Assembly (NCBI GenBank): GCA_045535465.1 | Contig: JAZSLS010000124.1 | Span: forward strand, 1-9,170 | DNA length: 9,170 bases | Reading direction: 5' to 3' | Origin: SIG636 sp045535465 | GTDB taxonomy: Bacteria; Bacillota; Clostridia; Oscillospirales; CAG-382 | Shown: positions 1-6,391 of the stretch, in pieces | How positions within the stretch are numbered: the stretch's first letter is position 1 | How the letters are laid out: each line of letters begins with the position of its first letter | Notes under the pieces: model-generated | Seen by the model: the letters and a program-made list of their open reading frames with translations, nothing else | The model's database searches: none | Told to the model about the DNA's origin: nothing | Position numbers and translations under genes: made by a program

Positions 1-107
1 TGTAGGGGACATTCTCGAATGTCCCGCTACCTTTGGGATTTTGCCGTGTTTCCTGTCAGCTTGGTTTTAAACGTTTAGTGGCGGGCGATTCAAGAATCGC
101 CCCTACA
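1..107 (+). repeat. Palindromic repeat unit 1 (variant type, complete)
   Basis: The unit begins TGTAGGGG (1-8) and ends CCCCTACA (100-107), an exact 8-bp terminal inverted repeat. It carries two perfect 9-bp stems: GGGACATTC/GAATGTCCC (6-14 with 17-25, 2-nt centre) and GGGCGATTC/GAATCGCCC (83-91 with 94-102, 2-nt centre). Stem and middle sequences differ from units 2-7, but the ends and the downstream linker (108-151) are of the same family. The first 78 bases are identical to the last 78 bases of the window. I see no open frame in it. Confidence 0.85.
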
Positions 108-151
108 TTGTATCCGTTGCCACGCCTTCATTAACAACGCAACGGTTTAAT

Positions 152-240
152 TGTAGGGGAGCGCACTGCGCTCCCGTTTACGTTTCGTGCAAGGTCGGCG
201 TAACCCCTTACGTATCGGGCGGCCGATGACCGCCCCTACG
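152..240 (+). repeat. Palindromic repeat unit 2 (89 bp)
   Basis: The ends are TGTAGGGG (152-159) and CCCCTACG (233-240). The left hairpin has stem arms 157-165 and 167-175 (GGGAGCGCA/TGCGCTCCC) with central base C166. The right hairpin pairs GGGCGG (217-222) with CCGCCC (230-235) across a 7-nt loop. The linker to the next unit (241-284) also holds an inverted pair, CGTTGT (248-253) with ACAACG (267-272). It is nearly identical to unit 6, more than 5 kb away. Confidence 0.9.
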
Positions 241-284
241 ATATATACGTTGTCACGTCTTAATTAACAACGCAACGGTTTAAT

Positions 285-374
285 TGTAGGGGAGCGCATT
301 GCGCTCCCGTTTTGCGTAATGGGTAAGGTCAGCGTAGCCCGTTGCGTTTCGGGCGGCCGATGACCGCCCCTACG
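285..374 (+). repeat. Palindromic repeat unit 3 (90 bp)
   Basis: It starts 133 bp after unit 2, in the same orientation. The ends are TGTAGGGG and CCCCTACG. The left hairpin has the same 9-bp stem as unit 2 with central base T. The middle segment differs from unit 2 by several substitutions, and the right hairpin GGGCGG/CCGCCC is intact. Confidence 0.9.
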
Positions 375-418
375 ATATATACGTTGTCACACCTTCATTA
401 ACAACGCAACGGTTTAAT

Positions 419-507
419 TGTAGGGGAGCGCAATGCGCTCCCGTTTGCGTAATAGGTAAGGTCAGCGTAGCCCCTTGCGTTTCGGGCGGCCGATGACCGC
501 CCCTACG
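419..507 (+). repeat. Palindromic repeat unit 4 (89 bp)
   Basis: It starts 134 bp after unit 3, in the same orientation, with ends TGTAGGGG and CCCCTACG. The left stem is invariant with central base A, and the right hairpin is intact. Its middle segment is closest to that of unit 3, which suggests local tandem duplication. Confidence 0.9.
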
Positions 508-551
508 ATATATACGTTGCCACGTCTTAATTAACAATGCGGCGGTTTAAT

Positions 552-609
552 TGTAGGGGAGCGCATTGCGCTCCCGTTTGCGTTTCGTGCAAGGTCGGCG
601 TAACCCGTT
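552..609 (+). repeat. Palindromic repeat unit 5 (3'-truncated)
   Basis: The left end and left hairpin (central base T) are intact, but similarity to the other units stops near 606. The right hairpin and right terminal repeat are missing. In their place is unrelated sequence with a short inverted repeat, ACCCGTT (603-609) with AACGGGT (614-620), followed by the terminator of the ribF operon. It marks the right edge of the array. Confidence 0.8.
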
Positions 610-649
610 AACAAACGGGTGAGGGGCGACCACCTTACGGTAGTTATAA

Positions 650-677
650 AAAAAGTGGCTTATAAAAGCCACTTTTT
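650..677 (-). terminator. Rho-independent terminator of the ribF-carboxypeptidase operon
   Basis: A 12-bp perfect stem pairs 650-661 with 666-677 around a 4-nt loop. Read on the minus strand, the hairpin AAGCCACTTTTT arm runs directly into a seven-U tract (complement of A648-A654). It lies 21 bp beyond the stop codon of the minus-strand gene ending at 699. Confidence 0.9.
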
Positions 678-698
678 GTATTTTCTGTTTTACAAGCG

Positions 699-2135
699 TT
701 ATTCCTTACCGGCGGCAATATACTTACGCACTATCCTGTAAATAAACATACCGAATATTACCAAAAGATACGCACCCAGGAAATATAGCCCCCATTTATA
801 AACCTTTAGCATAAACTTGCTTGTAAGCCCGTTTTCTATTTTATCCACCAAAGAAAGGGCTGTGCTTTCGGCAACACCATCATTGGTAACAAGAGTGGTT
901 TGCGCAACCTGCTCACCTTTAATATAAACGTAAACAGTGCCAACCTCCTGCCCTTCCGCAACCGGCGCCGTAAGGGTAAGACCCGTTATATCGGTATAAA
1001 CTACCGAAATATCCGTATCGGGGTCAATGTCCTTGGTAATCAAAAGCTCAATTTTCTCCTTAGGTACTACGGTAACACTGTCCTGCCCCTTACCCGCCTT
1101 AACAGGCACGGTTGCAACCGCATTAAAGGGAGAAACCACCGTAAGGTACTGAAAAGCCTTTACTGCCCAGGGCATAAATTCGTGAATAGTTTTGTAAGCA
1201 CTAATCTCTGCCGCATAGGTCTTAGAGCCGTCGGTAGCGGCAGCAGAGGACGCAGTAGTGTTAATGCACACAAAAACGTAGGAAAGCCCGCTGCTTTCGG
1301 CGGTAGTAACCACGCAATAGTTATCGGGCCCTTGCAGGTAGCCAACGGTCAAGCCCTTAACGCCCTCAAGGGTATAGCCCTTAAGGTTATAGGAGCTTTT
1401 AAGGGCGTTTTTAGTATATATTTGGTTAGAGCCGGTGCTAAGATAGTAGCTGGATTTGTCGGACATAGCAAGAAGCTCCGAATTTTCACAGACAGCCGCA
1501 GCAATTATTGCAATATCCTCTGCGGTAGTCTTGCTTTTAGGGTCAGAAGCGCCGGTGCAATTTGTAAACACTGTACTCTTACAGCCAAGCTCAGCAGCAC
1601 GGGTGTTCATAAGAGCAATAAAGTCGTTAAGATACCCTCTTTCCTTAGTAGAAGCCGTTGCCGCAGCAGAGTAGTTGTGGGAATAGTCGGTGGTTTCGCC
1701 CGCTTTAAAACGCATAGCCGTTACAGCAAGGGTAAGACAAGCGTCCGTAGCAGAGCTAACCAAAGCGGCGGTAAACATATCCTCCGCAGTCATAGGGTCG
1801 TTTGCCTCGGAATACTTAAAGCCTATATAACTGCCGCTGCCTCTCAGCGTTTCATCGCTGGCGCAAAAGGGTACGCTAAGCTTTACGCTGCCGCTGCCGA
1901 TACACTCGTAAGCCACCAATGCCGTCATAAGTCTTGCAGCCACCCCTGCCTGAAAGGTGCGGGAGGGAGCACTTTTTATGTTAAGGTTGTTGCCGGAGTT
2001 AAGATTTTTAATAACTAAAATGTTTTCTGTTTCGGGTTCAGGCTCTGTGTCGGCGCTTTCGTCGGCAAACACCGTTATGCCTGTAAAAAGCAAAACAAGT
2101 AAAGCCAACGTAAATGCCGCAAGTCTTTTAAACAT
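699..2135 (-). CDS. Secreted, membrane-anchored S11 (PBP5-type) D-Ala-D-Ala carboxypeptidase homologue, probably catalytically inactive
   Basis: The 478-residue product has a signal peptide (about 1-24, ending VFA before DESADT), an S11 peptidase-like domain (about 38-325), a PBP5 C-terminal-like beta domain (about 338-418) and a transmembrane helix (about 447-467) with a short basic tail. It should therefore sit on the outer face of the membrane. The fold markers LMTALVAYE (69-77) and the DAC of SSATDAC (127-133) align well with active carboxypeptidases, but the three catalytic motifs do not. The SxxK position reads V65-A-A-R68, SxN reads S128-A-T130, and KTG reads T263-V-G265. In the family these residues supply the acylated serine and the general base, so I infer no DD-carboxypeptidase activity; a binding or scaffold role is possible but unproven. 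The frame is intact with no sign of decay. The start has AAGGAG 8 nt upstream and overlaps the ribF stop by one base (TAATG), so the two are probably translationally coupled. Confidence 0.88.
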   Translation of the reverse strand: MFKRLAAFTLALLVLLFTGITVFADESADTEPEPETENILVIKNLNSGNNLNIKSAPSRTFQAGVAARLMTALVAYECIGSGSVKLSVPFCASDETLRGSGSYIGFKYSEANDPMTAEDMFTAALVSSATDACLTLAVTAMRFKAGETTDYSHNYSAAATASTKERGYLNDFIALMNTRAAELGCKSTVFTNCTGASDPKSKTTAEDIAIIAAAVCENSELLAMSDKSSYYLSTGSNQIYTKNALKSSYNLKGYTLEGVKGLTVGYLQGPDNYCVVTTAESSGLSYVFVCINTTASSAAATDGSKTYAAEISAYKTIHEFMPWAVKAFQYLTVVSPFNAVATVPVKAGKGQDSVTVVPKEKIELLITKDIDPDTDISVVYTDITGLTLTAPVAEGQEVGTVYVYIKGEQVAQTTLVTNDGVAESTALSLVDKIENGLTSKFMLKVYKWGLYFLGAYLLVIFGMFIYRIVRKYIAAGKE

Positions 2136-3079
2136 TAGCGATGCTCCTTTCTTAAATATATCATTATAAAACGCTTACGTACTTCATCGTAATCCTTTTC
2201 TATTTGTCTTTTAAGGGCTTTAATACTGTCAAACTTTTTTTCATCCCTTATTTTTTCTTTGGGAATAATACGAATTTCTTCACCGTAAAGGTCGCCGCAG
2301 TAGTCAAAAATATGAGTTTCGCAAATAGGCTCGGCATCGCCGCCGTCTACGGTGGGCTTTACACCTATATTGGCAATACCTGCCAGCTTTCTACCCTTAA
2401 CTATGCAGTTAACTGCATAAACGCCGTAGGCAGGCACTACCATATCCTTGGGAAAACGCTGGTTAATGGTGGGGTAGCCCATTTTTCTTGCCAAGCCTCT
2501 TCCTTTTTCAACGGGTAGCTTAAAGCTGTAGCTGCCGCCAAGACAGTTGGAAGCGCCCTCCATATCTCCTTCCGCAATCATCTTGCGTATTGCGGTGGAG
2601 CTTACTCTTTTACCGTCACAATAAACAGGGCGCAAAACCGTAAGCCCTATACCGTGTTTTGCAAGAAGCTCCTTCATAAGCTTAGGGGTACCTACACCGC
2701 CCTTACCAAAAGAAAAATCATACCCGCAAACTACGTGACGGCCGTTAAAGCTTTTAACAATAACCTCGTCCACAAACTGCTCGGGAGACATATCCCTGTA
2801 CTTATTAAAGTCTGCCTCGTGATAAAGGGATATTCTCATTTTTTCAATAAACCTAAACTTATCTTCCTTACTTAATATATAACGAAATGTATCGGGTGCC
2901 ATAATTTTTTGTGGATGCTCCTTAAAGGTCCATACCAAAGTGCCAAGACCCAGCTCATCACCCTTTATCAAAGCGGTGTTAAAAAGCTTTTCGTGGCCAA
3001 GATGCACACCGTCAAAGTTACCTATTATCATAACACACTCAACGCCCTCAGGGAGGTAATCAAGATCGTAATCAGTCAT
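2135..3079 (-). CDS. ribF: Bifunctional riboflavin kinase / FAD synthetase (RibF)
   Basis: The 314-residue length is typical for bacterial RibF, a cytoplasmic enzyme that phosphorylates riboflavin to FMN and adenylylates FMN to FAD. The N-terminal FAD synthetase (nucleotidyltransferase) domain shows GNFDGVHLGH (20-29) and SSTAIR (160-165). The C-terminal flavokinase domain shows GYPTIN (201-206, the PTxN motif), NIGVKPT (237-243), the ETH with its catalytic-type Glu (254-256) and DLYGEEI (263-269). ATG at 3079 is preceded by GGAAGGA (3087-3093) with 7 nt spacing. It is the first gene of a two-gene operon with the carboxypeptidase homologue. In many Bacillota ribF follows truB, so this pairing is a local arrangement. 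No FMN riboswitch is visible upstream, and the 5' leader is too short to hold one. Confidence 0.96.
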   Translation of the reverse strand: MTDYDLDYLPEGVECVMIIGNFDGVHLGHEKLFNTALIKGDELGLGTLVWTFKEHPQKIMAPDTFRYILSKEDKFRFIEKMRISLYHEADFNKYRDMSPEQFVDEVIVKSFNGRHVVCGYDFSFGKGGVGTPKLMKELLAKHGIGLTVLRPVYCDGKRVSSTAIRKMIAEGDMEGASNCLGGSYSFKLPVEKGRGLARKMGYPTINQRFPKDMVVPAYGVYAVNCIVKGRKLAGIANIGVKPTVDGGDAEPICETHIFDYCGDLYGEEIRIIPKEKIRDEKKFDSIKALKRQIEKDYDEVRKRFIMIYLRKEHR

Positions 3080-3121
3080 TTATAAATCCTTCCACTCAAT
3101 AAACTATTATACCACATTATA

Positions 3122-3150
3122 ACTATATTATTTTTCTGACCTTTTGTCAA
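3122..3150 (-). promoter_or_regulatory. Promoter of the ribF operon
   Basis: On the minus strand a consensus -35 TTGACA (3150-3145) is followed after 17 bp by TATAGT (3127-3122). A second candidate -10, TATAAT with an upstream TGG (3114-3106), lies nearer the gene and could act as an extended -10. Transcripts would carry a leader of roughly 25-40 nt before the ribF start at 3079. Confidence 0.75.
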
Positions 3151-3173
3151 TAGTAAGTATACTTTTTTATATT
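3144..3173 (+). promoter_or_regulatory. Divergent promoter for the nucleotidyltransferase fusion gene
   Basis: TTGTCA (3144-3149) and TATATT (3168-3173) are spaced by 18 bp on the plus strand. The -35 uses the same bases as the -35 of the ribF promoter on the other strand, so the two polymerase sites overlap back to back. A start near 3180 would give a leader of about 40 nt before the ATG at 3222. Confidence 0.55.
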
Positions 3174-3221
3174 TTGCAAAAAATAACAGAACAAAGGAAA
3201 AAAGAGGGTGAAAGGGTAAAA

Positions 3222-5375
3222 ATGTGTAAAACAGCTATAATCCTTGCAGGTGGCTTTGGAAAGCGGTTGCTTCCCCTTACCGAAAACACGCCAAAGCCCT
3301 TGCTCCCCCTTGGTACCTCCACCGTTTTCGGCACTATGGTGGAAAGGCTTAGGGACGCAGGATTTACAAACCTTGGTGTGGCTACTATGTATAAGGCGGA
3401 AAAGATAGAAGCCTATCCGCTAAAGGGTGTACACGTTAACTATTATCGAGAAAGTACACCTCTGGGTACAGCAGGCTGTGTTAAAAACGCCGCCTCGGGA
3501 ATAAGCGAAAGCTTTCTTGTAGTAAGCGGCGACACGGTATGCAATTTTGATTTTCGCCGTATTATGGAAAAGCACAAAAAAAGCGGCTGCGCCCTCAGCG
3601 TGGTTTGCACCAGAGTAAGCCGGCCCACGGAATACGGCACGGTTTTTTGCGAAAACGGGCGTATATGCGCCTTGGTAGAAAAGCCCTCGGAAAAGCGCAC
3701 GCTTACGGATTTGGTAAACACGGGGATTTACGTTATAGAGCCTTTTGTTCTTGACCTGATAGGTGACGGCGAACAGGATTTCGCTAAAAACCTATTTCCG
3801 CACTTACTTGCGCAGGGCATACCTATGGGGTGTATAGAGGAGAAGGGCTATTGGTGCGATATTGGTGACATTGACAGCTACTACAACGCTGTTTTCCGCC
3901 ATTCAGGCGGTAAAAATACCGTTTCTTTTGGTCATACCGTTGTGGCTGAAGACGCTGTTTGCGAGGGCTGTATACTTTTTGACGGCGTTTCCGTAGAAAG
4001 CGGTGCAGCGGTTTACGATAGTATTATATGCGAAAACTCGTTTATTTCTAAAAATGCCTTTATCGGCGGCGGATGTGTAATAGGCGACGACACGGTTATA
4101 GGCGAGGGAGCTTACGTCAGCGGCGGAAGCCTTATAAACGGCGGCGTAAGAGTAGAGAAAGGAGCAAGAATTATGAAAAGTGCAGTTTTTGGTGAAATTC
4201 GAAAAAAATATATGGAAAACGGTGTAATAAGAGGCAGATACGGCAGCTTTATAAACGGTTCGCTTTGCTTGTCTTTAGGCAGCGCCCTTGCCTACACGGC
4301 GGGTGCAGGTGCGGCGCTGGGCGTTATGCACGGCAAGGATAGGGAAAGTGCCGCCCTTGCTGACAGCATACTTTCGGGCATAAGGCTTTACGGCGGAAGA
4401 GCCTATGACCTGGAGGACGGATTTGCCGCCCTTGCCGCCTTTGCGGCGGTTGAGTATTCTCTTAGTTTTTCGGTTATGGTAGCAGTTGAGGGCGGAAAGG
4501 CTTTAGTCAGCATTTTTGATGGAGACGGTCTGCCTCCTACCCACAAGGAAGAGCGTGCCATAGAAGCTGCACTTTCCAGACCTGTGCCAAGCCTTGTCAG
4601 CGCAGGTGAGCTTATACGCCTGGAATACGATGACAGAGTGCGTTTTCGCTACGCAAAACGACTTGTGGAGGCAGTAGGAGAGCTTTCCGGTATCCATTTA
4701 TATATCAGAGAAAAAAACGACGCATCGGAGTTTTTATATGCGGTTTTGGAAAAGCAAGGGGCAAGCGTGGAGTACGGAAAAGGCAGGGACAGGGATAACT
4801 TTTTTATCTCACGTGATGGTTTTTATGCCGAGGCTGTGCTTGCAGACGGCAGTGAGTGCGGCTTTTGGGGCCTTATTTGCCTTGCCGCAACCTTGGGCGG
4901 AGAGGTTGCGCTGCCTGCCCTAACGCCTAACTTTGTGGAAAACGCCGTGATAAAGGCAGGGGGTAAACCCATTTTTTACGGAGACAGCGGCGGAAGAGAG
5001 CGAGAGGCAGTATACCGCAATATGTGGAGCTACGACGGCAACGCTCTTGCGCTTAGAACCCTTTTTGCGGCAAAGGTTATAAAAAAACCATTGTACGAGA
5101 TGTTTTCTGCCATTCCAAAGGGTGTTCTTGAGGAAAAAAGCTTTCCCTGCAAAGAGGAAACAAGGGCGCATACTATGGAGATACTGCGAAACAAGGGCAA
5201 GGTTGGCAGATGCGGCGAGGGCGTAATTTTAACCTACCCCAAAGGCAGCGTGGTGGTGTTACCCGTAGGTGCGTACAGCTTTCGTTTGTTTGCGGAAACC
5301 GTAGGCACAGAAGCCGCTGCCGAGCTCTTTTCCAAAACGGAAAAAGCCATAAAAGAAGCAGAAAACGGCATTTGA
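3222..5375 (+). CDS. Sugar-1-phosphate nucleotidyltransferase fused to hexapeptide repeats and a phosphomannomutase-like region (MPG1-type)
   Basis: The 717-residue product has three parts. Residues 1-228 form a nucleotidyltransferase domain, with the signature LAGGFGKRLLPLTENTPKPLLPL (8-30), metal-binding-type SGD (102-104), EKP (153-155) and WCDIGD (211-216). Residues about 235-325 are hexapeptide (left-handed beta-helix) repeats such as FIGGGCVIGDDTVIGEG. Residues about 334-710 resemble the alpha-D-phosphohexomutase superfamily: VIRGRYG (335-341), then GKDRES (371-376) in place of GRDxRxS. The catalytic TASHNP loop is absent; its place is taken by a segment around 418-433 (FDGDG at 432-436). 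This three-part layout is known for mannose-1-phosphate guanylyltransferase-like (MPG1) proteins, whose mutase part often lacks the phosphoserine. The likely job is making GDP-mannose or another NDP-sugar for surface glycans; the substrate cannot be read from sequence. I chose ATG at 3222 because GGFGKR motifs normally start within 10 residues of the N-terminus and AAAGGG lies 5 nt upstream. The 26 upstream codons overlap the promoter. Confidence 0.87.
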   Translation: MCKTAIILAGGFGKRLLPLTENTPKPLLPLGTSTVFGTMVERLRDAGFTNLGVATMYKAEKIEAYPLKGVHVNYYRESTPLGTAGCVKNAASGISESFLVVSGDTVCNFDFRRIMEKHKKSGCALSVVCTRVSRPTEYGTVFCENGRICALVEKPSEKRTLTDLVNTGIYVIEPFVLDLIGDGEQDFAKNLFPHLLAQGIPMGCIEEKGYWCDIGDIDSYYNAVFRHSGGKNTVSFGHTVVAEDAVCEGCILFDGVSVESGAAVYDSIICENSFISKNAFIGGGCVIGDDTVIGEGAYVSGGSLINGGVRVEKGARIMKSAVFGEIRKKYMENGVIRGRYGSFINGSLCLSLGSALAYTAGAGAALGVMHGKDRESAALADSILSGIRLYGGRAYDLEDGFAALAAFAAVEYSLSFSVMVAVEGGKALVSIFDGDGLPPTHKEERAIEAALSRPVPSLVSAGELIRLEYDDRVRFRYAKRLVEAVGELSGIHLYIREKNDASEFLYAVLEKQGASVEYGKGRDRDNFFISRDGFYAEAVLADGSECGFWGLICLAATLGGEVALPALTPNFVENAVIKAGGKPIFYGDSGGREREAVYRNMWSYDGNALALRTLFAAKVIKKPLYEMFSAIPKGVLEEKSFPCKEETRAHTMEILRNKGKVGRCGEGVILTYPKGSVVVLPVGAYSFRLFAETVGTEAAAELFSKTEKAIKEAENGI

Positions 5376-5438
5376 TTTTTAAAGCTTGTATAAAACTTCA
5401 CCGTCAAAGAGTTAACAACAAAACGCGGCGGTTTGTGT

Positions 5439-5527
5439 TGTAGGGGAGCGCATTGCGCTCCCGTTTGCGTTTCGTGCAAGGTCGGCGTAGCCCCTTACGT
5501 ATCGGGCGGCCGATGACCGCCCCTACG
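5439..5527 (+). repeat. Palindromic repeat unit 6 (89 bp)
   Basis: This is a complete unit with TGTAGGGG and CCCCTACG ends, the invariant left stem with central base T, and an intact right hairpin. It lies 63 bp downstream of the nucleotidyltransferase fusion gene. It differs from unit 2 at only a few positions, and its first half is identical to unit 5, showing that this family moves or recombines between intergenic regions. Confidence 0.9.
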
Positions 5528-5571
5528 ATATATACGTTGCCACGTCTTAATTAACAACGCAACGGTTTTAT

Positions 5572-5655
5572 TGTAGGGGAGCGCAGTGCGCTCCCGCTTT
5601 GCGTTTAACGCAAAGTCGGCGTAGCCCCTTACGTTTCGGGCGGCCCGCCCCTACA
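5572..5655 (+). repeat. Palindromic repeat unit 7 (84 bp, right hairpin shortened)
   Basis: It starts 133 bp after unit 6. The left stem is perfect with central base G. The right hairpin has lost its loop bases (GGGCGGCCCGCCCC instead of the GGGCGG-loop-CCGCCC form), and the end is CCCCTACA, the exact complement of TGTAGGGG. Confidence 0.88.
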
Positions 5656-5696
5656 TTTAAATTTGATCAGCTTCAAAAAATATAAGCCATAATGCA

Positions 5697-5725
5697 AGAA
5701 AAAGGAGCAAATTGCTCCTTTTTCT
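5697..5725. terminator. Bidirectional rho-independent terminator between convergent transcripts
   Basis: A 14-bp inverted repeat pairs 5697-5710 with 5712-5725, with GGAGCAA/TTGCTCC at its core. It is flanked by T-rich runs on both strands (TTTTTCTCTCTTT rightward, TTTTTCTT leftward). It lies 18 bp past the jag stop codon and is also the only strong terminator downstream of the plus-strand gene ending at 5375. That transcript would therefore run through repeat units 6 and 7. Confidence 0.85.
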
Positions 5726-5742
5726 CTCTTTAAATCATATTA

Positions 5743-6372
5743 TCAGCGTTTTTTGTCAAGGCTTATAACTATCTTCCTGTCAGAATCCTGGCCAACGGAA
5801 TAGGTGGTAACGCCTTCTATCTTTTGTATCTCGCTATGAATAATGCGTCTTTCGTAGGCGTTCATAGGCTCAAGAGTGTAGTTGCGGCGGCTTTTTAAAA
5901 CTCTGTCTGCCATCTTACGGGCAAGAGCACGAAGCACCTCCGCACGCTTTTCACGGTAGCCTTCCACGTCAACGGAAATACGGAAGAAGTCGTCCTTATC
6001 CTTGTTTGCAGCAAGAGTAGCAAGGTACTGGATAGCATCAAGCACGTCACCGTGTTTACCTATAAGAAGGCCAAGATTTGCACCGCTTACCGTAATAAGT
6101 GCGCTGTCCTCGGTTTCCTCGGTAACGTTAATATCAGCGTTAATCTCCATATTTTCAAGAAGTGTCTTAACAAAATCAAATGCCTTTTCGGTAGGAGTAT
6201 CCTCGTGAAAAACCCTAAGCTTTGCGTTAACGCTGCCAATGCCAAGAAAGCCGCTTCTGGGCTCTTCCAATATCTCATACTGTACCTGCTCTACGGTGTA
6301 TCCAAGCTCCTCTGCGCCCTTTTCAAGGGCAAGCTCCACCGTTTTTGCGGTTACGGTTGTTTCCTTTATCAT
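5743..6372 (-). CDS. jag: Jag/KhpB-type RNA-binding protein (Jag_N, KH, R3H)
   Basis: The 209-residue product has the full three-domain order of the family. Jag_N (about 1-52) includes the SGFLGIG motif (40-46). A KH-II domain (about 75-150) has the GKHGD loop (105-109) that binds single-stranded nucleic acid. A C-terminal R3H domain (about 153-207) has R175-x3-H179. In Bacillota, Jag/KhpB (also called EloR or SpoIIIJ-associated protein) is a cytoplasmic RNA-binding protein that, with its partner KhpA, affects cell elongation and division. Its position directly after yidC is the conserved one. The start has AAAGGA about 7 nt upstream, and the gap to the yidC stop is 19 nt, so it is read as the last gene of the rpmH operon. 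The mnmE-mnmG pair that often follows is absent here; a terminator and repeats follow instead. Confidence 0.96.
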   Translation of the reverse strand: MIKETTVTAKTVELALEKGAEELGYTVEQVQYEILEEPRSGFLGIGSVNAKLRVFHEDTPTEKAFDFVKTLLENMEINADINVTEETEDSALITVSGANLGLLIGKHGDVLDAIQYLATLAANKDKDDFFRISVDVEGYREKRAEVLRALARKMADRVLKSRRNYTLEPMNAYERRIIHSEIQKIEGVTTYSVGQDSDRKIVISLDKKR

Positions 6373-6391
6373 ACTAATCCTTTCTTACAAA

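Noticed and set aside
152..609. CRISPR array.
   Set aside because: The repeated unit is about 89 bp with a conserved linker of about 44 bp, and the linkers are similar to one another, not unique. No cas genes are nearby.
900..2018. A 372-codon open frame on the plus strand.
   Set aside because: It lies wholly antisense to the carboxypeptidase homologue, has no ribosome binding site or recognisable domain, and its basic, Ser/Gly/Arg-rich composition is what reverse-strand reading of this gene gives.
3080..3121. FMN riboswitch upstream of ribF.
   Set aside because: The leader between the predicted promoter and the start is only about 25-40 nt, far shorter than an RFN element, and none of its conserved stems is visible.
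3144..3221. An upstream TTG start adding 26 residues to the nucleotidyltransferase fusion.
   Set aside because: The added residues overlap the promoter, have no family counterpart, and the ATG at 3222 has a suitable AAAGGG site and places the GGFGKR motif at the usual distance.
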